This document shows positions 1-9,403 of a stretch of DNA of 64,000 nucleotides, piece after piece; the first letter of the stretch is position 1, and each line of letters opens with the position of its first letter. The DNA lies in NCBI GenBank assembly GCA_905193755.1, contig CAJJPX010000003.1, forward strand, positions 35,155 to 99,154, in the 5' to 3' direction. A model generated the notes under the pieces. That model did not search any database, had not been told where the DNA came from, and worked only from the letters and a program-made list of their open reading frames with translations. The position numbers and the translations under genes were made by a program. This stretch comes from an uncultured Clostridium sp. (GTDB lineage: Bacteria; Bacillota_I; Bacilli_A; RF39; UBA660).

Positions 1-3000
1 TTCTTCTATACCTGCTTCTTCCATGGTTTTTCTATGTTCTTCCCATGTAGCTGGATCCTTTGATGCTTTTCCTTTACGAACGAATTCCATTATTTTGAAT
101 GCTTTGATTGGTTTCATTCCTTTGTACATTAAATATACCATGATATCATCACGACATCCAATAACGTCTTTGAATGGTACTTGTATTTTACCTTCGGCAT
201 TTGGTGTACATAAATCTCTTGCATTTCCTAACCAAACATCAGTACCATGGGAAAGACCTGATAATTTTACAAGTTCTGCGAATGTCGTCGGTTTTGTTTC
301 AGCAACCATACCTATAGTGAATGAAGTACCAAACTCTGGAATTCCAAGTGTACCTGTTGGGCACATTATTTCTTCATTTGTAACTCCTAGTACTTTAGTA
401 GATGTAAATATACTCATTGTATCTTTATCATCTAGTGGTACTTTTGATACATCTGTATGACTTAAATCTTGTATAAGTCTTAATTGTGTTGGGTCTGAGT
501 GACCTAATATATCTAGTTTTAGTAAGTCTGCATCAATTGCATGGTAATCGAAGTGTGTTGTTCTCCATGCAGAATTTACATCGTCTGCTGGGAATTGGAA
601 TGGAGTAAAATCTGATACATCCATATAATCTGGTACAACTACTATACCACCTGGGTGTTGACCTGTTGTTCTTTTAACTCCTGTACATCCCATAGCTAGT
701 CTTTCTATTTCACAACTTCTTTTATCTAGAATACCTTTGTCTTCAAAGTATCCTTTTACAAATCCGTATGCTGTTTTTTCTGCGACTGTACCTATTGTTC
801 CAGCTCTATAAACGTTATCCACTCCGAACAATACTTTTGTATATTCGTGAGCTGATGCTTGGTTTAGATCTGAAAAGTTAAGGTCTATATCTGGTACTTT
901 GTCTGCGTTGAATCCTAAGAATGTGGCAAATGGCATATCTTGTCCATCTTTGATCATTTTTTCTCTACAATTTGGGCATATTTTATCTGGAAGGTCAAAA
1001 CCACTTGAGTAATCTTTACCATAAGGTACTCCATTTTCATCTATAAATATACTTGTTTTACATTTACCACATCTATAGTGAGCAGGAAGTGGATTTACTT
1101 CTGTTATACCCATCATTGTAGCAACGAAACTACTACCTACAGATCCTCTTGATCCTACTAGGTATCCTTCATCATTAGAGTGTTTAACTAGTCTTTGTGC
1201 GATTAGGTATATTGGATCGAATCCTCCACCTATGATACCACCTAGTTCCTTTTTAACTTTTTTAGCTAGAGATTTTTCATTTAATTCTCCATCTTCTTCA
1301 GTCCATTTGCTTTTAACACTATCACCTATAAGCTCTTTTACTTTATCAAATCCTTCTATTAGTGTTTCGTGAAGACGACTAAATGTTTCTGTTTCTAAAT
1401 CTTCAGGAGTAATATCTGGTTTTTCTTCTTTAATTCTATCATTCCAGTATTTGAATATTGCATCTCCATAAAGTTCTTTTGAAATACGTTCTTCTATATT
1501 ATGTGGTAATGGATCTCCATACCATTCTTTTGCTTTTTCAAATACTAGGTCTGTAACAACTCTTGGACAATCTAGGTAGCTTTGTCCATCGTCTGCTTTA
1601 ACTCTTGGACTAAATGGAATACCACCTGTATCAATAATAACTTCAAATTCTCCGACCATATCACATATCTTATTAGTATTAGTTACTACTATTTCGTATG
1701 CTAAATCTTTGTCTAAGAAATCAAAATCATTTAACATTTCATTAGTTGTTCTAAAGTGTTGAGATGGAATATTTGTGATATTACTTTTAGCTAGTGGATG
1801 TCTTCCTCCTCCTGGTACTTTTTGATTTATTATGATTTCTCTATATATCTTATCTTCTCTTGTGAAGTGGTGTACGTCTCCTGTAGCTACTACTATTTTA
1901 CCTGCTGCTTTTGATGCTTCTATTACTTTCTTAATATGATTTTTAAGTTCAAAAGAGTTAGCAAAGTCACTTGTTTGTATTAAGTGGTCGTATACTTCTG
2001 GAGGTTGTACTTCTACATAATCATAGAAGTTTATTATATTAGTTAGTTCTTCTCCATCTTTGCTTCTTGCTTCTTTAAATACTTCTGATTCGTAGCAGCC
2101 ACTTCCTATTAAAATACCTTCTCTTAGTTCGTTTAGTTTGCTTCTTAATATTCTTGGTGTCTTATATAGATAAGTTGTGTTTGCTAAAGAGATAATCTTG
2201 AACATATTTTTAAGACCGGTTCTATTTAGTGCAATTGCATTAAAGTGATAAGTTCTACCAAATTTATATATTTCATCTTTACTAATTAGTCTTTCTAAAT
2301 CACTTATTTTTTCGTAGTTTTGACCTATTAGTTTTTGACACATTTTATGAAATACTAGCGCTGTTCCTTCTGCATCGTAGTCTGCTCTATGGTGGCTTTC
2401 TTCATCGAATGGTACATTATATCTTTTAACTAATGCTGATAAGCTATGTCTTGCAAATCCTTGGTCTAGTGCACGGGACAGTTCTAATGTATCTATTACT
2501 GTATTTGTAAATTCTCCTAGATTATATTTTCTCATAGCACTTTCAATAAATGAAATATCGAATTTAGCGTTATGAGCTACCATTGGAGCATCCCCAGTCC
2601 ACTCTAAGAATCTCTTTGTTACTTCTTCTTCAGTGCCAGCGTCTTTTACCATTTCATCTGTTATTTCTGTAAGTTCAGTAATCTTATCAGGAATATGTCT
2701 TCCAGGATTAATGAATTCATCAAATCTATCTATAATAGCTCCATTTTGTATTTTAACAGCACCTATTTCAATCATTTGATCACCTGATGCTGCATTAAAT
2801 CCTGTTGTTTCTGTATCGTATACTACAAATGTTGTGTCTTCTAAAGTTAAATCCGTTGGTCTTACTACTATAGTTACAGTATCATCTACTAAAGTAAGTT
2901 CCGTTCCATAAATACCTTTAAATTTCTTTTCTGGATCAGTTTGCTTTTTATTGTATCCTTGTATTATTCCATATGCGATAGGAAATGCTTGGCAACCATT

Positions 3001-4038
3001 ATGATCAGTGATTGCGACCCCCCTATAACCCATTTCGATTGCTCTACTAACAAGTTCACAAGTATGTGCTCCTAGATCTAATTTAGTAAGTCCATCCATT
3101 TGACTCATCATAGTATGAGCATGTAACTCTACTCTTTTTACTTCAGCGTCATCTATTAATTTTTGTTCTTTCTTTTCATAAGTTTCTATATCATTAACAC
3201 CAAATTCATAATCATTACTTCTTTGATTATATTTAATATTTCCTCTTAATTTATACCATTTATCTTTCTTAATATTTGAAAGAAGATAGTCAAATTCTTC
3301 TTGCTTTTTAGTGAATATGTTTGCCATGATACTATCAGTATAATCAGTTAACTTAAGAGTGATAATAAACCATCCACTTTGTGTACTTTTAGAGTCAATG
3401 CCAAATACTTTAGCTATTAAGACTACTCTATCTTCATTAGTAATTAAATTCTTTATTTCTGAAGCTTCTCCTGCGATTGGGTTTCCTTTTATAGTTTTTC
3501 TTGTTTCTTTATTAACTATTTTTTCTGTTACTACATCTAGTGTTTGTTTGAATTTTTCTCTTTCAGTTTCATTTATATTAGTAGTTACTTCTACATCATC
3601 AAATCCCATATCACTCATAAATATTTCTATCTTTTCTTTGATTTCTTCGATCTTGTTATATTCTGCTGGATTTAAGACTTCTATATTTATTTTATTATTG
3701 TCAAAAGTTATTTTAGTTCTATCTATACAGTTAAGCATAGGACACTTGCTAACTAGAATATCAAAGTAATAATCAAAGTATTCTTTAAATAATAAAGTGT
3801 TATTTTCTACTATGAATTTAAATCTTACTTCGTCTGCTCCTTCTAAAGTTTTACCTTTTTCATATGTTTCTTTAAAAACGTCTATTGGAGGAAGTGAATC
3901 TATATTGATGATCATAGTCATTCTGTTTTCTTTACGTCTTAAAAGTACTTCTTTTAAAGAAGCATTTTCATAATATTTTAAATATTCTTTATTAAAGTCT
4001 ATGGTATTAAAAAACCTAACTAATTTATCGTCTTTCAC
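1..4038 (-). CDS. polC: DNA polymerase III PolC-type alpha subunit (3' end cut by window edge)
   Basis: Replicative DNA polymerase of low-GC Firmicutes. The frame runs open for 1346 codons and leaves the window still open; PolC is usually about 1430-1450 residues, so roughly 100 C-terminal residues are missing. Seen in order: an N-terminal OB-type region, a PHP domain with an HAHTMMSQMDG motif near residue 305, an inserted 3'-5' proofreading exonuclease whose first motif DTETTGF lies near residue 407, a CxxC...CxxC zinc site (RCGKCK, CPNCR), and the polymerase signature VPDIDLNFS near residue 1048. The start is a GTG at 4036-4038 preceded by AGGGTGAGGT; no in-frame ATG lies close by. A near-consensus promoter precedes it, so it is probably transcribed alone or as first gene of its unit. 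Confidence 0.97.
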   Translation of the reverse strand, partial: MKDDKLVRFFNTIDFNKEYLKYYENASLKEVLLRRKENRMTMIINIDSLPPIDVFKETYEKGKTLEGADEVRFKFIVENNTLLFKEYFDYYFDILVSKCPMLNCIDRTKITFDNNKINIEVLNPAEYNKIEEIKEKIEIFMSDMGFDDVEVTTNINETEREKFKQTLDVVTEKIVNKETRKTIKGNPIAGEASEIKNLITNEDRVVLIAKVFGIDSKSTQSGWFIITLKLTDYTDSIMANIFTKKQEEFDYLLSNIKKDKWYKLRGNIKYNQRSNDYEFGVNDIETYEKKEQKLIDDAEVKRVELHAHTMMSQMDGLTKLDLGAHTCELVSRAIEMGYRGVAITDHNGCQAFPIAYGIIQGYNKKQTDPEKKFKGIYGTELTLVDDTVTIVVRPTDLTLEDTTFVVYDTETTGFNAASGDQMIEIGAVKIQNGAIIDRFDEFINPGRHIPDKITELTEITDEMVKDAGTEEEVTKRFLEWTGDAPMVAHNAKFDISFIESAMRKYNLGEFTNTVIDTLELSRALDQGFARHSLSALVKRYNVPFDEESHHRADYDAEGTALVFHKMCQKLIGQNYEKISDLERLISKDEIYKFGRTYHFNAIALNRTGLKNMFKIISLANTTYLYKTPRILRSKLNELREGILIGSGCYESEVFKEARSKDGEELTNIINFYDYVEVQPPEVYDHLIQTSDFANSFELKNHIKKVIEASKAAGKIVVATGDVHHFTREDKIYREIIINQKVPGGGRHPLAKSNITNIPSQHFRTTNEMLNDFDFLDKDLAYEIVVTNTNKICDMVGEFEVIIDTGGIPFSPRVKADDGQSYLDCPRVVTDLVFEKAKEWYGDPLPHNIEERISKELYGDAIFKYWNDRIKEEKPDITPEDLETETFSRLHETLIEGFDKVKELIGDSVKSKWTEEDGELNEKSLAKKVKKELGGIIGGGFDPIYLIAQRLVKHSNDEGYLVGSRGSVGSSFVATMMGITEVNPLPAHYRCGKCKTSIFIDENGVPYGKDYSSGFDLPDKICPNCREKMIKDGQDMPFATFLGFNADKVPDIDLNFSDLNQASAHEYTKVLFGVDNVYRAGTIGTVAEKTAYGFVKGYFEDKGILDKRSCEIERLAMGCTGVKRTTGQHPGGIVVVPDYMDVSDFTPFQFPADDVNSAWRTTHFDYHAIDADLLKLDILGHSDPTQLRLIQDLSHTDVSKVPLDDKDTMSIFTSTKVLGVTNEEIMCPTGTLGIPEFGTSFTIGMVAETKPTTFAELVKLSGLSHGTDVWLGNARDLCTPNAEGKIQVPFKDVIGCRDDIMVYLMYKGMKPIKAFKIMEFVRKGKASKDPATWEEHRKTMEEAGIEE

Positions 4039-4055
4039 TTACCTCACCCTTTTTA

Positions 4056-4084
4056 ATTATACATAACAAAAAAAATTATATCAA
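4056..4084 (-). promoter_or_regulatory. polC promoter
   Basis: Reading the minus strand, -35 TTGATA (4079-4084) and -10 TATAAT (4056-4061) are separated by 17 bases and lie about 18 bases upstream of the polC GTG. Confidence 0.7.
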
Positions 4085-4111
4085 GAAAGTTTGACATAAT
4101 TTTTATTTATT

Positions 4112-4579
4112 TTAGTCTTTATTATTAAAAGTTAGGACTGCTCTATTGTATCTACCAATCTGCTCTATATTACAGTTATTATTTGTGTATTCTGTTATTA
4201 CTTTTGTCCAAAATGTTTCTGCATCTTTTGAACATGGTAAACTCTTTATTTCCCAAGTGCCTTTATAAGTGTTTAATAATTCTATTACTGCTTTTTTGCC
4301 AAAGCCTTGTCCTTTATAATTATTAAGTATAAACATTTCTTGAATTACGTTTTTATCTTCTAAAAAGTCTATTAGCATGAATCCTACTATATCATTTTCA
4401 TTTTTTATTAAGAATGCTTTATTATTATCATTTTCAAAGTATTTAGATATATCATCATAATCATATAGAGCTGTTTCACTATTAAAGTCTATAGGAAAAT
4501 ATAAACTTATGTTGTGTAGATATAATTGTAGTAGTCTTTCTAATAATTCTTTTTTAGGTTTTGTTATTCTTTCTAACAT
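4112..4579 (-). CDS. GNAT family N-acetyltransferase
   Basis: Small acetyl-CoA-dependent acetyltransferase of about 155 residues; substrate unknown. The acetyl-CoA binding motif is seen as NNYKGQGFGKKAV (R/Q-x-x-G-x-G/A pattern) after a hydrophobic strand IVGFMLIDFLE. The frame can be opened further upstream from a TTG inside the preceding gene, but GGAG lies seven bases before the ATG at 4577-4579, so that start is chosen. It follows the PIG-L deacetylase gene by 11 bases and the two are likely co-transcribed. Acyl acceptor cannot be told from sequence. Confidence 0.8.
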   Translation of the reverse strand: MLERITKPKKELLERLLQLYLHNISLYFPIDFNSETALYDYDDISKYFENDNNKAFLIKNENDIVGFMLIDFLEDKNVIQEMFILNNYKGQGFGKKAVIELLNTYKGTWEIKSLPCSKDAETFWTKVITEYTNNNCNIEQIGRYNRAVLTFNNKD

Positions 4580-4590
4580 ATGTGTCTCCT

Positions 4591-5271
4591 TTATTTCCAA
4601 TCACTTGCGTTTATTAAGTTTTCATATTTATACATTTGATTGAATCTATTTTTTATAAATGATTGACTTTTATATACGTCTACCATTTCCATTTTTTTAT
4701 CATATACTTCTTCTGGTATTTCTCTTGCTCCTTTGTTTTTATCTATTCTTTTCTTTGAATAGTATTTTCCAAAGTATTTAAGATTGCCATTGTTATTTTT
4801 ATTATATACTTTTGTAACTATTTTGTTTGTCATTTTATGATGAATGTGTCCATATTCGCCTTCTGGATTATGTGTTACAATATTGTTCCAATTTTTCTTT
4901 TTCATTATATAGTTTATTTCTAGTTCTATTTGTTTTTTATAGTGCTTCCAATCACTTCTTTTTCCTTTTACTTTATCTGGTTTATCTAAAACTATTAATC
5001 TATCTTTTGATATTTTTAGTGCTTGTTCTATTTCTTTCTCACGCTTTTTATTAGTACCACAAGTAATACAAACAACTAAATATCTATTGTTAATTAACTC
5101 TTCGCTTCCCCATAGTGTTTCATCATCTGGGTGTGCTACAATCATTAAATTATCTACATTATTCCAATCATGGAATCTTAATAATCCATTTTTTCTTAAA
5201 TAAACTTTACTAAAAAGTATTAATAATATTGAGAATATAGCTAAAATAAAAAATATTATAATCTTTTTCAT
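4591..5271 (-). CDS. PIG-L family deacetylase
   Basis: Zinc-dependent amidase of the PIG-L/LmbE family, which removes N-acetyl groups from GlcNAc-type substrates. Visible are an N-terminal membrane segment (residues about 3-21), the metal motif AHPDDE near residue 47 and a downstream HIHH motif near residue 144. At 226 residues the length is normal. With one membrane anchor and no other domain it probably acts at the membrane; which face is uncertain. GGGG lies just before the ATG. The next gene downstream is a GNAT acetyltransferase 11 bases away, so the pair could act on the same amino sugar in opposite directions, but this is only inference. Confidence 0.88.
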   Translation of the reverse strand: MKKIIIFFILAIFSILLILFSKVYLRKNGLLRFHDWNNVDNLMIVAHPDDETLWGSEELINNRYLVVCITCGTNKKREKEIEQALKISKDRLIVLDKPDKVKGKRSDWKHYKKQIELEINYIMKKKNWNNIVTHNPEGEYGHIHHKMTNKIVTKVYNKNNNGNLKYFGKYYSKKRIDKNKGAREIPEEVYDKKMEMVDVYKSQSFIKNRFNQMYKYENLINASDWK

Positions 5272-5325
5272 GGTTCCCCTTCTTTTTGCTATATATGATT
5301 ATAATACTTTTTAATTAATTTTCAA

Positions 5326-5880
5326 CTATTTTTCACTTGATTTTGACTTTTTAGTTTTTTCTTCTTTTACTTCTTCTTGTTTTGGCTCTTCATTTTTCTT
5401 TTTAAGTGTTAATTCTTCACCGTTTTGTGCTTGTGTTTTTAGTGTTTTAAATATTCCACTTACTCCTAGTACTGTAAATAACAGTGCGAATATTAAGTCT
5501 TTGATGATTGCACCTTTAAATTCAGAATTGCTATATAAGAATGATATTACTTCAGAAGTTGGTGTAATTCCTTCTTTCATTATTAGTAAGCAAGGTATTA
5601 CGTATAGTGTTACGAATACTACTACTAGTATAGAAACTATTCCAACTATATATGGAACTTTAATATCCATTTTACCTTTAAATGTTTTATATCCTATAAA
5701 TGCTCCATATCCTATAATAAGTGCCATAAATGACCATAATATTTCTAGATATACATACATTATTATCCAAGGAATACTAGCAATTAGTCCGCCTAGTACT
5801 GCACCTAAAACTCCTAAAACATAATTATTGTTTTCTGGCTTTATACTTTTATTCACTTCAACCTTCACATCTTTTTTCAT
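5326..5880 (-). CDS. Multi-pass membrane protein of unknown function
   Basis: A 184-residue protein with about four hydrophobic segments (near residues 20-42, 46-60, 75-97 and 125-145) and a highly charged Lys/Glu-rich tail of about 30 residues that should lie in the cytoplasm. I do not recognise the family. Its ATG overlaps the lysS stop codon in a TAATG arrangement, which implies translational coupling to lysyl-tRNA synthetase and a shared transcript. Nothing in the sequence links it to tRNA charging directly. Confidence 0.75.
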   Translation of the reverse strand: MKKDVKVEVNKSIKPENNNYVLGVLGAVLGGLIASIPWIIMYVYLEILWSFMALIIGYGAFIGYKTFKGKMDIKVPYIVGIVSILVVVFVTLYVIPCLLIMKEGITPTSEVISFLYSNSEFKGAIIKDLIFALLFTVLGVSGIFKTLKTQAQNGEELTLKKKNEEPKQEEVKEEKTKKSKSSEK

Positions 5881-7367
5881 TATTTTCTCTCTTTCATTGT
5901 TGGGAATAAAATAACATCTCTAATTGATTCATTTTCTGTAAAGAACATAACTGTTCTATCGATTCCATAACCAATACCACCAGCTGGAGGCATACCATAT
6001 TCAAGAGCTTCTACGAAGTCCATATCGATATCGTTAGCTTCATCATTACCAAGTTCTTGTTCTTTTAATTGGTTTTCAAATCTTTCTAATTGATCGATTG
6101 GATCATTAAGTTCAGTATATGCATTAGCCATTTCTTTTCCACCAATGAATAATTCAAATCTTTGAACGAATCTTGGATCTTTTGGATCTTTCTTAGTAAG
6201 TGGACTTATTTCAATTGGGTGTCCACATAAGAATGTTGGTTGAATTAGAGTTTCTTCTACGTATTTTTCAAAGAATTTATTTACTATATGACCAAATACT
6301 CTTTCATGTTTTTCTAGTTCAATATCATGTTCTTCACATAGTTTTAATAAGTCATCTAGTTCCCATTCTTTACTGAAATCTATTCCAGTTTGTTCTTTAA
6401 TAGCATCTACCATTGTAACTCTTCTAAAACTTGGACCTAAATCTATTTCATGACCTCTCCAGTTAAATGTTTCTTTATTAAATACTTCGTGAGCTATTGT
6501 CTTATAAAGTGATTCAGTCATTTCCATCATACCTTCTAAGTTTGAATAAGCAAGGTATGCTTCCATTGAAGTGAATTCTGGATTATGTGTTGTATCCATT
6601 CCTTCGTTTCTAAATAATCTTCCGATTTCGTATACTGCTTCTAGTCCACCTACTAGTAATCTCTTAAGAGGTAGTTCTAAAGCTATACGAAGATACATAT
6701 CTAAATCTTGAGCATTATGATGAGTTACGAATGGTCTTGCACTTGCTCCAGTTAAAAGTGTACTTAAAACTGGTGTTTCAACTTCTAAGAACCCTCTTCC
6801 ATCCATAAATCTTCTCATACAACTAATTATTTTTGATCTATAGATTGCTGTTTTCTTAGATTCATCATTCATAATTAAATCTACATAACGTCTTCTATAT
6901 CTTTCTTCTACATCAGTTAATCCATGAAATTTTTCAGGAAGTGGTTTTAATGCTTTAACAAGTGGAGTATACTTTAGACACTTAATAGTAAGTTCTCCAG
7001 TCTTTGTTTTCATTACTTTACCATATATACCTACGATATCTCCGATATCAGCACTCTTAAATAATGTATATGATTCTTCTCCTATATCATTAATTGAAAT
7101 ATATATTTGAATAGGACCTGTTTTGTCTTTGATACTAAAGAATGATGCTTTACCCATTTTACGAATAAACATTATTCTTCCAGCTACTGTTGCAGTGTCT
7201 TCCATACTTTCAAATTCTTCATGACTAACTGTAGCATATTTTTCTTTTAAGTCAGCAGCAAAGCTATCTCTATCAAATCTATCTCCGAATGGATCTAGAC
7301 CAGACTCACGTAACTTTTCAGCTTTTTCACGTCTAATTAATTCTTGTTCTGTATATTGTCTTTCCAT
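5880..7367 (-). CDS. lysS: Lysyl-tRNA synthetase, class II
   Basis: Charges tRNA-Lys with lysine using ATP. At 495 residues the length is that of bacterial class II LysRS. The N-terminal anticodon-binding OB domain (about residues 55-150) is followed by the class II catalytic core: motif 2 around RNEGMDTTHNPEF and motif 3 at GIGYGIDRTVM close to the C-terminus. AAAGGAG precedes the ATG. It lies 18 bases downstream of aspS, so one transcript from the Asp T-box promoter could carry both synthetases plus the following membrane protein; no terminator is seen between aspS and lysS. Confidence 0.98.
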   Translation of the reverse strand: MERQYTEQELIRREKAEKLRESGLDPFGDRFDRDSFAADLKEKYATVSHEEFESMEDTATVAGRIMFIRKMGKASFFSIKDKTGPIQIYISINDIGEESYTLFKSADIGDIVGIYGKVMKTKTGELTIKCLKYTPLVKALKPLPEKFHGLTDVEERYRRRYVDLIMNDESKKTAIYRSKIISCMRRFMDGRGFLEVETPVLSTLLTGASARPFVTHHNAQDLDMYLRIALELPLKRLLVGGLEAVYEIGRLFRNEGMDTTHNPEFTSMEAYLAYSNLEGMMEMTESLYKTIAHEVFNKETFNWRGHEIDLGPSFRRVTMVDAIKEQTGIDFSKEWELDDLLKLCEEHDIELEKHERVFGHIVNKFFEKYVEETLIQPTFLCGHPIEISPLTKKDPKDPRFVQRFELFIGGKEMANAYTELNDPIDQLERFENQLKEQELGNDEANDIDMDFVEALEYGMPPAGGIGYGIDRTVMFFTENESIRDVILFPTMKERK

Positions 7368-7385
7368 ATTTTCATCTCCTTTTTA

Positions 7386-9125
7386 TTAATCTCTTACTTT
7401 TATATGTGTTTCTCTTAATTGTTTTTCAAATACTTCATTTGGGCAACCCATTAGAGCATCTGCACCATTAGCAGCCATTGGGAATGCTACCATTTCACGA
7501 ATATTTTCTTCGTCTTTTAATAACATAAGTATTCTATCAAGTCCAGGAGCCATACCAGCATGAGGAGGTGCTCCGAATTGGAATGCTTGATATAATGATG
7601 GGAATTTACTTTCTACTACACTTTCATCGTATCCGGCAATTTCAAATGCTTTTTTAAGAATAGTTGGGCTATAATTTCTTTCCCCTCCACTTGCCATTTC
7701 AAGACCATTACATACGAAGTCATATTGACAAGCAACTATATCTCCAGGATTCATATTTAATAATGCATCCATTCCACCATTTGGCATACTAAATGGATTA
7801 TGTGTGAAATCCCATTTATTATCTTCTTCGTTCCATTCATAGAATGGGAAGTCTACGATAATACAAAATTCATATTTATTTTTATCTATTAAGCTTAATT
7901 CATTTCCTAGTTTTAATCTTAATGAACCACAAAGTTTATCAAATTTTTCACCTTTAGTTCCGCAAGATATAACTACTACGTTTCCATTTTCTAGTTTTAA
8001 TGTTTTCTTTAGTTCTTCTTTTTCTTCTTCACTAAATAGTTTAGCCATTGAACCAGATATTTCATTATTATCAAGTTTTATGAAACCAAGTGATGACATA
8101 CCAAGTGATTTATATTCTTCTTCTAGTTTTTTATACCAAGAATTAGATTTATCACTGCTTGGTAGTACACATGCTTTTACTTCTTTGCCTTTGAATACTA
8201 CACTTTCAGATTTATTAAGTAAGCTTGTAATATTTTCAATAGCAAATGGTATTCTTAAGTCTGGTTTATCACTACCATATTTTTCCATTGCTTCTTTGAA
8301 TGGTATTCTTCTGAATGGAACACTTGAAACTTCTTTGTTACCAAATTTCTTAAATACATCATAGAATACTCTTTGACCTACTTCGAATACATCTTCTTGT
8401 GTTGCGAATGACATTTCAAAGTCTAATTGGTAGAATTCTCCATAAAGTCTATCACTTCTTGGGTCTTCATCTCTAAAGCATGGTGCGATTTGGAAGTATC
8501 TATCAAATCCACTACACATTAATAATTGTTTGAATATTTGTGGTGCTTGAGGAAGAGCATAGAATTTACCTTTGAATTTTCTACTTGGTACTATGAAGTC
8601 TCTTGCTCCTTCTGGACTAGATGCTGTTAAGATTGGTGTTTGAATTTCAGTAAATTTCATATCTTTCATAGTGTGTCTAATGAAATCAATTACTTCTGTT
8701 CTAAATCTTATACCATCATGAACACTTTTGTTTCTTAAATCTAAATAACGATATTTAAGTCTAGTTTCTTCACTTGAAGATTTACTGTTTTTAACTTCAA
8801 ATGGAAGTGTTCTATATACATCACCTAGAATATCTATAGTTTTGATTTCTACTTCTATTTCACCAGTTTTCATGTTTTTATTTACCATATCTGGTGTTCT
8901 AGGTTTAACTACTCCTGTTACAGTAGCAGTAGATTCACGATTTAGTTTAGCATATTCTACATTATTAGAAATTAATTGTACGATACCAGTTTCATCTCTT
9001 AATGTAATAAATACTAAGCCACCTAGATTACGAACTGTTTCAATCCATCCTGCTAGTCTTACTTCTTTTCCTTCATATTCTTTTGTTACTTCTCCACAAT
9101 ATACATTTCTGTATCTGTTTTCCAT
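7386..9125 (-). CDS. aspS: Aspartyl-tRNA synthetase
   Basis: Charges tRNA-Asp (class II synthetase). N-terminal OB anticodon-binding domain (about residues 1-105), catalytic core with QSPQ-like PQAPQIFKQ, the bacterial GAD insertion domain in the middle, and motif 3 GMAPGLDRILML near the C-terminus; about 579 residues, normal for bacteria. Two ATG codons occur near the 5' end; the SD AAGGAG directly abuts the first and is nine bases from the second, so 9123-9125 is preferred over 9134. A T-box leader reading an Asp codon lies immediately upstream. Whether it charges tRNA-Asn as well is not decidable here. Confidence 0.97.
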   Translation of the reverse strand: MENRYRNVYCGEVTKEYEGKEVRLAGWIETVRNLGGLVFITLRDETGIVQLISNNVEYAKLNRESTATVTGVVKPRTPDMVNKNMKTGEIEVEIKTIDILGDVYRTLPFEVKNSKSSSEETRLKYRYLDLRNKSVHDGIRFRTEVIDFIRHTMKDMKFTEIQTPILTASSPEGARDFIVPSRKFKGKFYALPQAPQIFKQLLMCSGFDRYFQIAPCFRDEDPRSDRLYGEFYQLDFEMSFATQEDVFEVGQRVFYDVFKKFGNKEVSSVPFRRIPFKEAMEKYGSDKPDLRIPFAIENITSLLNKSESVVFKGKEVKACVLPSSDKSNSWYKKLEEEYKSLGMSSLGFIKLDNNEISGSMAKLFSEEEKEELKKTLKLENGNVVVISCGTKGEKFDKLCGSLRLKLGNELSLIDKNKYEFCIIVDFPFYEWNEEDNKWDFTHNPFSMPNGGMDALLNMNPGDIVACQYDFVCNGLEMASGGERNYSPTILKKAFEIAGYDESVVESKFPSLYQAFQFGAPPHAGMAPGLDRILMLLKDEENIREMVAFPMAANGADALMGCPNEVFEKQLRETHIKVRD

Positions 9126-9150
9126 AAAACTCATCTCCTTATAAATAAAA

Positions 9151-9208
9151 AAGAATCTATTCGTAAGAGCGTTTTTGTACGCTGTACCATCTTACTTCAT
9201 AGATTCTT
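9151..9208 (-). terminator. T-box regulated terminator before aspS
   Basis: Long hairpin formed by AAGAATCTAT / ATAGATTCTT with inner pairing of GTAAGA / TCTTAC and AGCG / CGCT, followed by TTTTTT on the minus strand. It is mutually exclusive with the T-box antiterminator. Confidence 0.85.
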
Positions 9209-9362
9209 TGAATTCTATCTTTTAGTCTTTATAGCTGACATGCTTATTAGCTCTGGAAAATTGTCACGTTTTTTCTTCATTATTTATCTATTATTAGTTT
9301 CCACCAACCACTAACTCTCTATTAAGGGAAATAAATAATTACTACTTTCCTTCATCGCTTAT
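9151..9362 (-). promoter_or_regulatory. T-box riboswitch leader of aspS (Asp specifier)
   Basis: Minus-strand leader RNA with the T-box hallmarks: a Stem I with AGAGAG and GGTTGGTGGAAAC elements (about 9295-9320), a specifier-loop GAC codon followed by A (in GTGACAATTTTCC, about 9262-9274) matching aspartate, and the antiterminator core AAGATGGTACAGCG (about 9176-9192) that pairs with uncharged tRNA. The terminator arms AAGAATCTAT and ATAGATTCTT enclose the core at 9151-9208 and are followed by a U-run. Uncharged tRNA-Asp should allow read-through into aspS and lysS. Confidence 0.9.
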
Positions 9363-9368
9363 GAGTAG

Positions 9369-9397
9369 ATTATAGTTTATTCATTAGTTTTTGTCAA
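9369..9397 (-). promoter_or_regulatory. Promoter of aspS T-box transcript
   Basis: Minus-strand -35 TTGACA (9392-9397) and -10 TATAAT (9369-9374), both perfect consensus, spaced 17 bases. Confidence 0.85.
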
Positions 9398-9403
9398 TAA
9401 TTT

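Noticed and set aside
23..460. Open frame on the plus strand over the polC 3' region
   Set aside because: It lies opposite the polC reading frame, which has all family motifs; no SD and no family character.
4827..5054. Leu/Phe/Tyr-rich plus-strand frame opposite the PIG-L gene
   Set aside because: Composition is what antisense of an AT-rich Lys/Asn-rich gene gives; no SD.
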